From Branchiostoma lanceolatum (Eukaryota > Chordata > Leptocardii > Amphioxiformes > Branchiostomatidae), in the NCBI RefSeq assembly GCF_035083965.1, contig NC_089729.1:19145964-19209963 (forward strand): 64,000 nucleotides of DNA, given 5' to 3'. This document shows, one piece after another, positions 1-12,700 of the stretch (position 1 is its first letter; each line of letters opens with the position of its first letter). The position numbers and the translations under genes were made by a program. The notes under the pieces were generated by a model. That model searched no databases. It was not told the DNA's origin and saw nothing but the letters and a program-made list of their open reading frames with translations.

Positions 1-269
1 TGCTCCGGTCTAAAATTCAATCTCTTTATCAGAATGTTCAAACTTTACATTCAAGCGATAGGGCACTTGGCGGGTATTTGAGGAAATGAAATCACTTTAC
101 TTTCTCATTCATGGTTAGGAAGTAATACTCAGTTGGCCTAGGAAGTATTATTCCATACATATCAATACATATCCTGTAACTTTCGATAGCCTTGTCGCAC
201 CACGATGAAACTTCACACAGTTTTAGAACTACTTAAAACGCATTGAATAAATTATACTTTCGTTTTTCT

Positions 270-490
270 ACAGCTAGATTTTGGGTTAGAAATACACATT
301 TTGGTTAAAAATAGCTGTGTATTTCATGGGTTTACGCGCGCAGGCGGTAACACCAACTTTCATTATGATATTTTACAAGAAGATAGCTAACCTCATACAA
401 ATCATTTTTGTCCTAGGCTATTTTGTTTAAAATGACGATTAAATTATTTTTTGAGTAAAAAACATCAGAAACCACTATTTTTGGGTCATA
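270..490. repeat. Diverged partial copy of the element at 46.6-47.7 kb
   Basis: The stretch reading TTTTGGGTTAGAAATACACA, then the CTAGGCTATTTTGTTTAAAATGACG segment in two blocks, resembles 46781-46990 in order and orientation. It looks like a degraded fragment of the same dispersed family. The rest of 1-1480 shows no exon or other element that I recognise. Confidence 0.4.
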
Positions 491-1559
491 TTTCGTTAAA
501 AATTCGCCCCAGTTTAAAAAAATCAAAATCTAATGCAAAATAGCCCCGGACAATTTTGATAAGAAAGCTATAATGAAGAATATTTGATTACTCCAAAGAT
601 CAAGTCTGTTGTTTTGAGCCGCGCGTAATGCCGTAAAACTCATAACCCGATCTCACACACGCAGCTCGTTGTCTCCTGCGAAATCCAACACCTGTGACGT
701 AACGACCGTTCCCTTCGAACACCATATCGAACATATAGAACCCCCTGTTCTATTTGGAACACCTCCGTCAAAACAGCACTAGTAGGACTCGGCGCGGCAC
801 ATGTTCGTAGAGAAGACCTTCCAAACCATTTGATTGAAACATTTAGAATGTAATACAATCCAAATCATGGCCTATAAAACAATTTATATAACGTTACGTA
901 CACCTGAGATATATATGATTGGGCAGTGGAACAGACCTTGCGCCCCCCGAATTGCTCTGTAGTGGAACATTTCGAACCGTGTTCGAGTTCGGCCGAGCCG
1001 CTTGCCAGGCACGCGGCCGAACTTGAACGCGAATTTTAGAGCCTGGGCTGCCTTAACCCAACAGAGTACGTGTTTATAGGTGTGTTCGTAACGAAGTTAA
1101 ATGAAATCCACCGAGGTCAGTCATTTTATGTTGAGCACATTCACCCTTTATCATGCAGGAAAAAATCCCAGTACAATAAAGCATACAATTCTACAAGTCT
1201 ATGCCAATTACAATCTTTCCTTAGACATTTAAATAGATGAATAAATACTCAGCTGTAACCCACAGAAGACAGCTGAAAGCATACCACCGCACAACTCAAA
1301 TCCAACGACTACACGCCCGGACAAGCGCGCGATTGCCACAATTTACCTGATTATCTCAGGTAGTTTCAAACATGCTCTCATCGGTTTCATTCTTGAGATC
1401 AGTCGGGCTGGCTAAAAGCAAATTTCCCATTCATATAATTGCATGTTCACGCAGACTTTTATCATTTGGATCCTCACTTTTTTAGGGACGCCATACACGA
1501 AGTATTGCAATTGACGTCCATGTACTTGCAGGCGTGCAGGGACGTGCCTTGCGTGTGCC

Positions 1560-1694
1560 TGCGTGCCTAAAACTATCACAAAACGATTGAGAAACGCATT
1601 AGGTGCGTATTGGGCGCACGCCGGCGTATGTCAAAAATGTTAACACGAAACTCACACGCTCATGTTATACGCACAAGTGTGACAGGGCCTTTAT
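1560..1694. mobile_element. MITE-like element ending beside an NXPE splice donor
   Basis: The right end reads ACGCACAAGTGTGACAGGGC and matches the right end of the element at 37.9-38.2 kb (ACGCACAATTGTGACAGGGG), including the preceding ATGTTAA-ACGCAACTCA-type interior. The left end is too diverged to fix, so the start is approximate. The terminal repeat ends only a few bases into the intron that follows NXPE exon 2 on the minus strand. Confidence 0.5.
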
Positions 1695-1701
1695 GGCGTA
1701 C

Positions 1702-2546
1702 CTGTTGCGCATGTCCTTTGCACAGATCATCACAGACAAAATGTCGCCGACTCTGTAGACAGACCCAGAATGTAGGATGTGAAACTCCGTGAACTCGGCT
1801 GACGTTGACGTGTCCTTGTCTGCTGGAATTTCGAGGTAGCTGCCCGTAAACTCCTGTAGGAGGCTGCCGAACCGGACCCCCTCCAAGTCTAGAACGGTGT
1901 TGTTATCAGAGTCGTTTAAGAATATATGTCGGCTGGAAAAAATATCAACAGTGTCATGTAGATAGAAAAATCGCCCAAAATATATTTTTCAAATTCTATT
2001 GATAGTTTCTTCATATTGGTAAATTAAATTGATATATTCCGGGTTCTTCGCTACACAAAGAATTATAATTTATATGCCCTCGTTTTGGTAACATGTTGGT
2101 AACCTTCCACAATGTCACAATGTTTGTTGGACATTCTCTTTTGTAATGTAACGTTACAGGTAACGATGTTAAAATTGTAGACTGCATTTCTAACATTTGA
2201 CGACTAAATTACAATCACATAATTTAGATTGGCTTCAAGCGAACCCGAAGGCGAATATACATTATGCTTCCTATTTGCGTCGTTGTAAAAAGTTTTAATT
2301 TGTCTTTAATTTCTATTGATCGAAACTGCTAAAAATACATATATGGTAACAGAAGACAGATTGAGGAACGAATTAAAAGTCTATCAAATGAATGTAAGAT
2401 GCAAATAACTCATATAGTGACCTTAGAGGAGCTGGTCCACGGTAAGGGTTGTTGGAACGATGTCGCCAGTTTGCCCCACCAAACAACAGGAAAACAGCCG
2501 TTCCCATAATGGTAACCGTCGAGACAAATTTGAACTTGTGGTTCAT
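1702..2546 (-). CDS. NXPE-family protein, first two coding exons only (partial)
   Basis: Two minus-strand exons match the first two exons of the complete NXPE gene on the right. Exon 1 (2546 down to 2422) starts MNHKFKFVS, has a hydrophobic signal-anchor stretch and ends in RGPAPLR with the same donor, AAG|gtcact. Exon 2 (1932 down to 1702) is 231 bases, the same length as its paralogue, and encodes RHIFLNDSDNNT, LQEFTGSYLEIPAD and FHILHSGSVYRVGDILSVM, with an intact acceptor and a GTACGC donor. Both exons join in phase 2, as in the paralogue. NXPE proteins are type II or secreted proteins with a neurexophilin-like part and a PC-esterase part. Exons 3 to 6 were not found between 1 and 1701, so they probably lie beyond the left edge; a truncated gene copy is the alternative. 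Frame and splice sites are open, so it could be functional. Confidence 0.72.
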
Positions 2547-3440
2547 CTCTTCGTTCCTGCAGACAGTACAAAGGAACGATTGTCAAACCCGGTCTCCAAC
2601 CAGACAATTTTTGGGAGAGAAATGATCTTAATTTGATTAATTTCTTCATTGATATATTGTTTCTCAGGGTGACTGCTAATAAAAGAAAAGTTCAAAGATC
2701 TCTTACTCCGTGAAATAGTATAGTTTTTCGATAGTTTTGAATTGTAGTTCATTGATATTTCTCATTGGCCATGGCCCCAAAACTTACTATGTCTATAGCT
2801 ACCAGCTGTCAGAAAAGGTTAATAAATGAATAATCCCACTAACTATGAACCCCACGTCCTCTCTCACCCTTGCCATTCATACCCTGTCATAAGAACTATC
2901 TACCACTCACGAATTAAACTATACCATGTCCAAAACCTTAGAAAGCAGCTGGGGGTGTGGGGGAGGTGGTATCCCCGGCCTTGACCCTTTGGAATATCAC
3001 AAGGATACATCCACAGTCTCTCGAACATGCTATACAAACACAAACACAAAAACGGCACCAAGAACAAATTCAGAGGCCGATTCCTTTTACGAACCAACCC
3101 AGTGAACAACATCCAGCTTATACATCGACGGATACGCTTAAAACTAATCTGAAACAAGCCGCTAGGGGAGCCAAACTTACACAACTTCCTTCCTGCCTTA
3201 GGAGTTATCCACCACTCACAAATAACGACCGACCATAGCACATCCAGAACTTGGACTAAAAAAAGACTTTGAAGTCCAGCTGCAGTACCATAGGTAACCG
3301 CTCATTATTGAACTTGACTTTCATTTTCCCGTTGAAAACCACCTAATAAATTTCAAATCCATGATCTGCTGTCTATTGAGTTATACCGATATCGGACAAC
3401 ATGCCGCGAACGTCTATCAGACGAGTTCTATCGCCAAAAT

Positions 3441-3606
3441 GAAGTGGCTACTGACAGGATGATCCTGTCAGCAGTAGAAAAAAATTGCACTGCTGACAGG
3501 ACGATCCTGTCAGCAGGGAAAAAAATATGCACTGCCGACAGGATCATCCTGTCAGCAGTGCAGATTTTTCCACTGCCGACAGGACTTTTCCTGTAAGCAG
3601 CAGACA
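3441..3606. repeat. Tandem palindromic repeat, unit about 50 bp
   Basis: Four successive units each carry a near-perfect dyad of the type CTGACAGGATGATCCTGTCAG, separated by A-rich spacers (AGCAGTAGAAAAAAATTGCA and variants). The last unit is degenerate. Each unit could form a 9-10 bp stem hairpin. A second block of the same motif lies about 1 kb downstream. No coding potential is seen. Confidence 0.8.
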
Positions 3607-4550
3607 TTTCTCTGCTTCTGCTAGGATTATGTTGAAAATCTAAATTTCCTGATAAAAAGGAAGTGTTTGCCTGCTATTCCTCCATATGTTAGAAACGCAC
3701 AACTACAAAGGACTCATACTACTTAGATCAAAATCACACGTGTCTGTGAATTCATGGGATTTATTGAACATGGCAAAGATTCAGTAATCAGTATACCCGA
3801 TGGGAGGGGTACTTTGTAAAGTCCGTTCCTCAAGACCCGGTTCAAACGGCTTAGTTTTCAGCATACAAAGTGATTCCGAGTTGTGACAACGAACGGCTGT
3901 TGGTGTTACTTGCACGTCAAGTCAATAGGGACTAATACGCGTAACTCATAGCTAAGTTCGGCGTAGAATCTAGAAAACTCCGGTGGGAGTAGCCGTGGTG
4001 ACTCGTGTTTGCTTGTATATTTAGTGAGATGTCGCCGCGGCTATGGTTGGAGTAACATCGCATCTAGTCCATTGATTGGCCAGCCTCTCTTCGGGGCTGA
4101 AGGGACTTTCCTCCGCAGTGATAATCTCTAGTGGCCGGTAGAGTTACACGGGGTCGTTGTGGCGAACTACAGCGGCAAAGTACTACCGGGTGCCAAATAT
4201 CCGGCAGCGGAAAACGCATTCCGCCCCGTACAGTGCCCGGCCTATTACGCCCGGCCTAACGACGATCTGAAGTATTCTAGACTGAATTTCAGGTTAGGTA
4301 GGCCTAGGTTTGGAGTTATCTGGACATGTACTCGATTTGACGTTCGAACGCGTTGTACGTTAACGCATGTTGAAATTTAAGTTTAACAGGGCATTAGAGA
4401 CCAACCACCACTACGATCATCCTAAATACGTACGTCCCACGCATAGGTATACGCCCAGATGAACACTGTAGTTACAATTGTAAAACATCCAGTGAAACAC
4501 TATTATCCGTTGGTACAGTAGCATATGCCAACGATTCTTTGAAGAAAAAA

Positions 4551-4641
4551 GGAAAATCCTGTCAGTAATGGAAAAATCTGCAATACTGACAGGATCATCC
4601 TGTCGGCAGTAGAAAAATTTGCACTGCTGTCAGGATCCTGT
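4551..4641. repeat. Second block of the CTGACAGGAT palindromic repeat
   Basis: At least two more units of the ATCCTGTCAG/CTGACAGGAT dyad with the same A-rich spacer (GCAGTAGAAAAATTTGCACT). It belongs to the same family as 3441-3606, so this is a dispersed palindrome family rather than a one-off satellite. Confidence 0.7.
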
Positions 4642-4654
4642 CTACCCTTTTTCG

Positions 4655-4835
4655 TAAAGCGTAATTCAGCCTTTTTTGTCTTCGTAATCCGTAGGCAGTC
4701 GCCCTAAATTAACGTAATTAGTACATAAGCCGTAACACGTAATTGGTCGCTTTCTTTCTACGTAAACCGTAACAGTTACCTTTATTTAACGTAAAGCGTA
4801 ATCCATAAATTGCTAGTAAAGCGTAGGCTGCTTTT
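4655..4835. repeat. Degenerate CGTAA-rich repeat
   Basis: Irregularly repeated short motifs such as CGTAAAGCGTAAT, CGTAATCCGTA and CGTAAACCGTAAC occur about ten times in 180 bases. No frame is open. Origin unknown; probably part of a decayed dispersed element next to the palindromic repeat. Confidence 0.45.
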
Positions 4836-5121
4836 GAAATGGTCCAATCCACAAGCGAGCGCCTCTCATTATCATGTCCGCGTGTCACTCCCATGTCAGA
4901 GGTGACGCACAATAAGCTCCAGAGAGACCAGACAGGTTCTGCTTCATTTCATGCAGAATAAATACCGTGGCGGATCATCGATAGGATATCTCTAACATTG
5001 TCGTCCGATTCATGCCTCACAGGGAATATATTTGCCGTACAAATTCTAGATCTTTGAGGAATGTTTCCATTGAGAAATAGAAATCTATATATAAACTACG
5101 CACAAAAAATTTGGAAACTTT

Positions 5122-6223
5122 ACTTTGATTGATCATATTTCCGTTGTTTCTTGATCAATTTCAATGCATTATATATCGTTGGAAAGCCTGTGTAGTTTCC
5201 TTTCCTATGATACCCAGACCACACTCAGCGCAGCGCCAAACCCATTTGTGGTGGTGTTATCCATGTCGTGGATGGAACAGTGTGTGGAGGAATGCTATGT
5301 TCACAGCTACAGATAAGAGTAGATTTATTTAGACTGATGGATGGGTTAATGAAAGTGTGGGCAACGAGGAGAACCCTACGCTTACAGTTGCACAGATTGA
5401 CTGATTGTTTTGTTGGAGTCAGTGTCATGGTGTGGGGCAGTAAAACGTTAACTGCCAGAGGAAAAACCAGGCTAATCATCCTAAGCAACCTCGATGTGTC
5501 AAGACATAGAGACACCTCTCTCAATCCGGTCACATTTCCAAGATCCTTACCTCTGCAATATGCAAGATCTGCAAGATGATGGTGCACGTCCATACAGAAT
5601 GAGAGTCATTTCAGACCACCTCCAGGATGCAGGAACACAGAGGATAGAATGGCCCTCCTGCAGCCCAGATCTCAACACAATTGAACGCAGTCTCAGGCTC
5701 AGATCACTGATCAGCTTGGGCGAGCTGTGCATGCAAGAATGATCAACAGTACAACACTGGTCGACCTGCGACGACTCCTTGTGGAAGAATAGCCAGGGGC
5801 CGCGTAACAAAACTGGTGACAAGCATGAGGAGGATGTGCCGGGCTGTGATGACAGTGCATGGCTTGTGTACTCAGTATTAAACCACCTTCATCATACGTT
5901 TATTTTTATTTCATTTGGATGAAGACTATCCTTGGCTTTTATGTTGGTGTGTTTTATTGATTTAAGTTTCATATTACCCTCGTACAAAAGCCACGTGCTA
6001 CCAGTAGAAGAAAAAAATACTGAATTGAGCGTTTGACATTAGTAGGGTAATCTGGGCACTTTTTTTATGTGACCTGCTCGCATAAGTAGGTCTGGTGCTC
6101 GTTGCATTAATTTACAACCATATTAAGTTCGGTATCATGGGAAAGAAAATCACACAAACTTTGTAATGATATATACATCATTGAAATTGATCAAGAAACA
6201 ACAGAGGTATGATCGATCAAAGT
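5122..6223 (+). mobile_element. Degenerate Tc1/mariner-like DNA transposon
   Basis: Long inverted terminal repeats of about 93 bp flank the element: the left arm (5122-5214, ACTTTGATTGATCAT to CCTATGATACC) and the right arm (6131-6223) are reverse complements with scattered mismatches. Between them lies a broken Tc1-type transposase. Size (about 1.1 kb) and structure fit a Tc1-like element with long ITRs. Target-site TA dinucleotides could not be fixed because the outermost ends are diverged. Confidence 0.8.
5225..5815 (+). pseudogene. Tc1-like transposase remnant (frameshifted)
   Basis: Transposase-like pieces occur in order but in different frames: a segment with RVDLFRL, then SVMVWGS and KTRLIILSNL in one frame, then DDGARPYRMRVISDHLQDAG and IEWPSCSPDLNTIE in another. 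The last two correspond to the DNARPH and WPxxSPDLNPIE blocks around the catalytic DDE/D residues of Tc1 transposases. The frame shift between them, an altered DNARPH block and stops near the end show the gene is dead. The N-terminal DNA-binding region is missing. Confidence 0.8.
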
Positions 6224-7307
6224 TAAGCAAAGAGCGTTCGCCAGGTTACCATGTTGTCCTGGGTAGAGCTAGTATGACATGGTATAATGAGACCGTACTT
6301 CCTTTAGATACGTTGGAGTGGAGTTAGGAGATCTTTAACGTATGTGATAGCATATAGGTCCCATGTCACATCATTAATTACTAAATACTCGAACATAATT
6401 CCAACAAGCGAGCAGAGCCAGCATCGCGTAGTCACAGTCAGTCTACCTTCAATCCCATGCCCAGTATACAGGAAGCCTGGTCTCTACGTCCTTTCTCTAC
6501 TGTTGATGTGTTGCATAAACCCGGATCTATGATTATTTTAATGTTGACATCAGTGTTTATTGAATGCAGAAACAAAACAAAAAAATTGGTTGTGATACCA
6601 CGTTTCATCGCTTCGATTCTTTTTACATGCTTTATGGTATTCAAGTTTGAAAAATGTAACGTTACATGTACGTATCTTGATTTTGTTTTTACGGTATACG
6701 TAGGAAGCAGTCTGACCAGTTTTAGGTCAAGAGTCAAAGTTGACTCCCAAACACACCCTGGCCACCACTACTGACTTACTCCCAAACACCAGTCGACCAG
6801 CCAAACACCGGCCAACCCATTCCAGAACTCGTGTGCACAGCTTAATGTTTTTGACGGGAATCGGAAAATTTCAAAACATTCGGCAGGCGCAGCCAAAACA
6901 CCAGCCAACCGCGCCGAACACCAGCCGACCTAGCTCCTGAACCAGTCCTAACAATGGTTAGGGAGGTGGGGTCGGTCGGGAGGTCTTTGTTCCGCAAAGT
7001 GTTACCGGGAACCGTGGCTATTGGCAGATCGGCCTCGGAAGGTATGCAATATGTATAGCCCAATCTGGTAGATTTCGATGTTTAAGATCTAAGGTGGTGG
7101 GTGGAGAGATACTAAAAAGCTACTATACATAGCCTCCCCCCATGCCTTTCTACGGGTTACAGAGAGAAGGATTTGGCAAAATTAGGGAGAATAGTTGGCG
7201 CGGAGTGTTAGTCCGCGGTAATGTTAAAATTTCCCCTTGAATTACTCTGGCAAATAATACCCTATGGTGGCCTTGTTTCCCTGCCATTATCATTCTCCCC
7301 GCTTTGG

Positions 7308-7308
<1 letters not shown>

Positions 7309-7386
<78 letters not shown>

Positions 7387-7400
7387 TCTGTGCGTGTGTG
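7309..7400. repeat. (GT)n microsatellite
   Basis: About 38 nearly uninterrupted TG dinucleotides followed by a degenerate GT-rich tail. It lies just upstream of a dispersed repeat whose other copy, near 49.1 kb, is also preceded by a GT-rich tract. Confidence 0.95.
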
Positions 7401-7499
7401 TTTGTGCGCGTGACTGTGTGTCTGTTTGTTTATCTGGAAGGATTATGGTGGTATTTGGTGGTGGGTAGGTGTTGGGAAGACGGAAGTAAAGGTTGATTT

Positions 7500-7845
7500 A
7501 GGGCCCGCTGGCTTGTGACCTTGGTACTGTAGCAGAACTCTTTTGTATATTTTGACCTGAACGTGCTATGGTCTTGATTTTTTTGTAGCAAACAGCTTGT
7601 GATGTACAAAAGAAGTGGTGAAGGTTTTATCCACCTAGTAGCTTGCTCTGAAACTGCAGGGGGTGTTTTTTTACAAAACCTTCAAAGGACAATGTGCAAA
7701 GGAACGACGGATTTCCTTGGTATTTAGTATGCAGGTATCATAGACAGAGATGTACATGATGAAATACAAATTATCCAAATCATAACTTAATTTGCATAAC
7801 TAATGAGGAAAATCTATAATTGCAGTGTTTCCCATAGCAATACAT
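7500..7845 (+). repeat. Dispersed repeat, copy 1
   Basis: This segment aligns along its length with 49240-49605. Shared blocks include TTGACCTGRACRTGCTATGG, GGAACGNNGGATTTCCNTG, GTATGCAGGTA, ACAGAGATGTACA and CTTAATTTGCATAACTAATG. The aligned copies have similar spacing and the same orientation. No coding frame is open, and the family is not identified. Confidence 0.75.
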
Positions 7846-9764
7846 ATAACATATGAACTTTATGGCAGGGGGAACATAAACAGATACCAATTATGCAAAT
7901 AAATTCCTAAATCGCATAATTGATGCAAAAAAGCCATAATTCATCTAAGTGGTAAATAACTCGACTGTCAATATTGCGACATGTGTAGCTCAGTTAAAGG
8001 TGTACATGACCAAGCATATATTACTAGAATGTATATGTGTAACCATATGACCAGCCAACCATATGACCAGACTGGCGGAAGACCGCCAGCAGTGGAGACC
8101 CTTAACTGAACGCTTTGCTGCCCCGACGGCTGACTAAGCTATGGGAGAGAGTGAGTGAGTGAGTGATATGTGTAAGTCATTTGCATAATCAGAATAGTTC
8201 ATGGAGATATGAGGTCCCGAACTCTTGCTGGTATGGTAGAGACTATACTACACCAGTGACTCTATAGTAGATTGTACGCATTACAAAGTTGATTATCCGT
8301 AGCAATCGGGGGGAAACGTGCACGCACCTTGACGACTGTGGAGACCTATTCTGGCTCGGTAGGTACCTTCGGAAGTATCTTAAAATTAGTAGCTTATGTC
8401 TGTATGAATATGGTCGGTAACTTTTGGAACCAAGCGTCTTCTCTGTCCATGGCCCTCCACCTTCTAGAGCACATTGCCTTTACATGGCTACCGATTTTAT
8501 ATATCCGCGACACAACATTCCTAACCCATGTTGCGACGCAGTGGTGGAATATTTTCCATTGTTTAACCGCCCTAATGTTTGATCCGGGTGGTCTCGTTTG
8601 TCGAGTTGCCATGTTCGGAAAAACCTCATAAAGCATCATTGCGCCATTGTTCTGTCGTGCAAAGTAAACTCCATGTTTGCGTAGGTTAAATTGTTGGTTC
8701 ATTCCAGTCTCGTATCCATATAATATGTATAGGAAACATGTGAGAAAAAGGCAGCCAAAAATCACCTACCTGAGGGTTATTCCCAACAAGACTGTCATTG
8801 GCAGCGTAGTCTGACCTCTTAAGTGTCCATCAAGTGATTTTGAGCCGATCCCTAGCGGAATAGCATGAAAATGAACCTTTATGACCTTTGACCTCTCTTC
8901 AGAAGGAATGATCACATCTAAACTGCACTTACTCTAGGGTGTACCGGACACTACAAACGTGGTATTTTTCTAACAAAATAAAATAGCCATAGTCCTTACC
9001 TGTAACTTCTAGATCCAAAATGACAACATTTCCTGAGAAAGAAAAGGCTTTTTACAGTTACATTTAACAAGGCCAGTTGATGACATGAAAATGCACCCTC
9101 GGCGCATTCCTGAAATGGTGACCTTCGGTTTAATGTTTCCCGAATATCTTTATGCATAATAATATGACTGATCAGCTGTACCAACGGACTCCATGCGTAT
9201 CATTCTCCGTGGTTAATATTAAAAGTATTACTCATAATTTGTGTCTATTCAGGATTTGATCAATGTCGCAGCAACCATCCATCCGTGATATTCCATACAG
9301 GAATGTCATACTTACTCATTGAGCCCCCCACCCCTCTCACGCTATGAACGACCTTAGGCCGCCTCTATTATTCATTCATCACCAGAATGTCACTGAAGCT
9401 CAAAATAACATTGCAAAAACCTTCCCTCTGCTAGATTCTGGAACTCGCTGACCCGTAAACATCAGCTGATTTCTGAAAGTTGCGCACTGATCGAGAGGAC
9501 AAAAAACCTTGCTGCTGCCAGAAATATCACTTTGAGTTCGCAGACTCGTTGATTGCTGCTACGTGACGCAGGCTTGTTGGCCTACAGGACCAGGTAACAT
9601 ACTCTAGTTTTATACTTTTCATGTATCATTGACATTGAATCCCATATTGAATACGCTAGGCCCCACTACACTAGGTATCTAATATGTTCTTTAAAAATAA
9701 ATTTGCTTGAAGACTAGGACTGACAATCGTTCCTTTGTTTTGTCAGTGCAGCAGGGGTAACGAG

Positions 9765-12700
9765 ATGAACGACAAGTTCAAATTTGTTGTGATTGTTTCC
9801 ATGGTAACGACTGTTTACCTGTTGATGTGTGGGGTGAACTGGCGACTTCGTCCCAACAACTCTTCTCGCGGACCAGCTCCTCTAAGGTCACTAATGAGTT
9901 ATTTACATGTCCATAGTTAGCATTCATGTTTGTACGTCAGCCTGTCTTTGTTATGAAATATGAATGAGTACGTCCCACTGGAACTGAATTGCTACTGGCA
10001 GTATTGTTAGTGAAGTTAAATGTTGCAGGGCGTGTTTACGTTGGTATCAAGAGACCTCTTGCCAATTAGGGCGGCCATTTTTTTTTATTTCCTGGGGTCA
10101 GCTCAGGGTCATGCACCAAAATGAGGCTTGGGTTGGTGTGAGTCTATAATAACCCCCTATTGCAATATAGGTATGCCATATTTGGTGGTACAGTTTGCCC
10201 CTTTTGGGTGCCAGTCATATGTATCACTCGCTTGCCCTATTCGTGCAGCATGGTATTTGTACAAACACGGAATCTAACCTTAACGTTTTGGGAACTTAAA
10301 CCATCGTCAACTGATATCTCCTAACTTGTGTCTTAGGGATTGTTTTAAGGCGGCAGAAATTTTAAATCCCAGATCTTTTAGTGTGAAAAAAAATAGAATT
10401 TTCGACCTTATTTCGCGCAATTCGGTCGTAAAAAATGATTTGAATGAGAGATTGAAAAGTCCTAAGACACAAAATCTATTCTTACTGTAAACGTCTAGAA
10501 TGTACAAGTCCTTAGGCCTTTTTGGTCACGTTTGGGATAAAATTTCAATCATTTTTATTTGTCCCCCGAACGCCTTCTCTAAAACAACCAAATTGGCGTA
10601 TTTAAGAAAACATTCAGATAGAGTTATGCAACAAGCAAATTGGTAGGATTTGAGAATTTGAGGTATTGGCTAATTTCATTACATGTTCGAGAGGTTGTTT
10701 GATCCTTTGAACAAAATGTTGCAGTTAACGTCAGGTTCCCCCGGGACCGAGCCCCGGTAACCTGATACCATACTTTATCAGGAAAGTGAAAGATTGCCAT
10801 AACAACATACCACTGTGACATATTGATTTTCCAACATAATGATGATACAACTATTTCCTGTAGTTACACTGCAAGAAACCTGGTCCACAAATATGAAACA
10901 TTTGAAAACCATACGTAAAGCATACTTTTATGAAAAAAATCAACCTTTACGCATGCTATAAATTTAAAGCGCGCCTAAAGATAAGATTTCTTGCGGTGTC
11001 AGAAAATAGAGTTTTGACACTTTTTCCATCCATGCATCACTGTTTCCTCTAATTTCTAGCCGGCATATTTTCCTACACGGCTCTGGTGACAACACCGCCC
11101 CAGACAAGGAGGGCATCCGGCTCGCCAGCCACCTACAGGAGTTTACGGGCAGCTACCTCGATATTCCAGCAGACAACGGCACGGCAACGTCAGCCGAGTT
11201 CACGGAGTTTCACATCCTACATCCGGGGTCTGTCTACAGAGTCGGCGACATTTTGTCTGTGATGATCTGTGCGAAGGACATGCGCAACAGGTACGTCATA
11301 ACTTCACAGGGAGGTAGTGACGTCTTCATTTTATATATGACGTCAAAAGACATGCTTAGTTACAGCTCTGAAGTCCGAAAGAAGAATAAAATTGAGTCTT
11401 TACTACCGGATTACTGGATTTTAATCTCAGATGTTTCAAACATCAATAGGGGGATAATGTTTATTTAAGACTTTTCCTGATTAAATCATAGGCACCTTAG
11501 TGATTAAGGCTTCACATTTTTTCCGACTCAGAAGGAATTCTAGTGTAGACAAGATAATACGTACGAATTGATATTTTGGTGTCATGTCCAACATGTTTTT
11601 ATCGTGTATATAGTTAGTCCATGATAGATGTTGTGAAATCCCTTTTGCTTTCAATGCCGCTTTCAAGCTTTTATTACGGAATTAGCTGTAGTATTGCTTA
11701 TACGTACGTGTTTAACTAAAATATTTTTTTAGCGTTTTAATTAAACGCCCATCCGAGCGTTTCAAACGCCCATCCGACGTTTTTGTCAATGAGGAGATAA
11801 TGTTTATTCAAGACTTTTCCTGATAGAATCATACGCACCTTGACTTTCCGCAGTGATTAAAGGTTTCTGCCCCCCTATTGGTGACTCTAGAAAAGGGAAT
11901 GATCCTTTCAGTTAGAGTTATCGTGGAGGCCCAGTGAGCCAATGAAAGCGATAGATTGTGTAACACAGGCTACTGATGTCATTATTCCCTTAACAGAAGA
12001 GAGAAGACTCAGGGAGGAGACTTCTTCCGTGCGAAAATCTACACCGAGGGGACCAAGTCCAGCGCGCCCGGCCGGGTCCGAGACTTCGGCAACGGGACGT
12101 ACGGCGTGACGTTTCGGCTCCTGTGGGAAGGTGACGTCACCGTCAGCGTGCGGATGGTTCACTCCTCCAGCGCAGTCCGTTTGTTGAAGCGACTCCGGGA
12201 AGAGTTTCCCACTAACCGGACTAAGTAGGCAGATTCATCTTGTATATCTGTGTGTTTATTTGTGTGTGAGTGAGTGAGTGAGTGAGTGAGTGAGTGAGTG
12301 AGTGAGTGAGTGAGTGAGTGAGGGAATGTGTGTGCGATCGTTCGTTTATTTTATCTTTGATTTTGCTGTTCTAGGGTACCCGTTCAGCAGGTTTCTGTAT
12401 TAATTGTTTCAATTCGTTTTGCGTGTTGTGCTTTTCCCATAATCCTAAAAATCGATTTGTTCCTTAGGTTCGTGGAAAAAGTTGACGGCTTTGGCTCAGT
12501 TTACATCTGTATCTTTATAGCCGGTATAGTAGAACCATACTTCAGCGTAACACACCAGCTTGGCAGGCACGCGGAGTGACAGCAGCTGGTTATACTACAC
12601 TGAACGAACTGTCACACCCAACCTTTGAAAATCTAGATGCAAGCGTTGTTTAAATCTATCTAGTGATGGTCTTACAGTACTTGGTGGCAACGAGTTTCAC

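Larger units (their letters stand above)
2547..9764. other. Intergenic space between divergent NXPE genes
   Basis: Besides the repeats listed separately, no exon of a recognisable family was found. About 300 bp at 2880-3250 is bounded by two similar stretches (ACTATCTACCACTCACGAAT and GTTATCCACCACTCACAAAT). The sequence just upstream of both NXPE start codons keeps a shared GACAATCGTTCCTTTGT block (near 2575-2591 on the minus strand and 9723-9739 on the plus strand). It may be part of the duplicated 5' untranslated or promoter region. Confidence 0.6.

Noticed and set aside
640-858. Minus-strand frame as a possible NXPE exon 3
   Set aside because: It lacks the DFGNGTYG and LLWEG features of that exon and has no matching splice borders.
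7221-7496. Cys/Val-rich frames in GT tracts (also near 17.8, 44.6 and 51.3 kb)
   Set aside because: These are translations of GT/CA microsatellites and have no protein meaning.
8394-8765. 123-codon minus-strand frame with a hydrophobic N-terminus (GCLFLTCFLYILYGYE)
   Set aside because: It starts at GTG, has a stop just upstream and no convincing acceptor, matches no family I know, and an equally long frame lies on the other strand.
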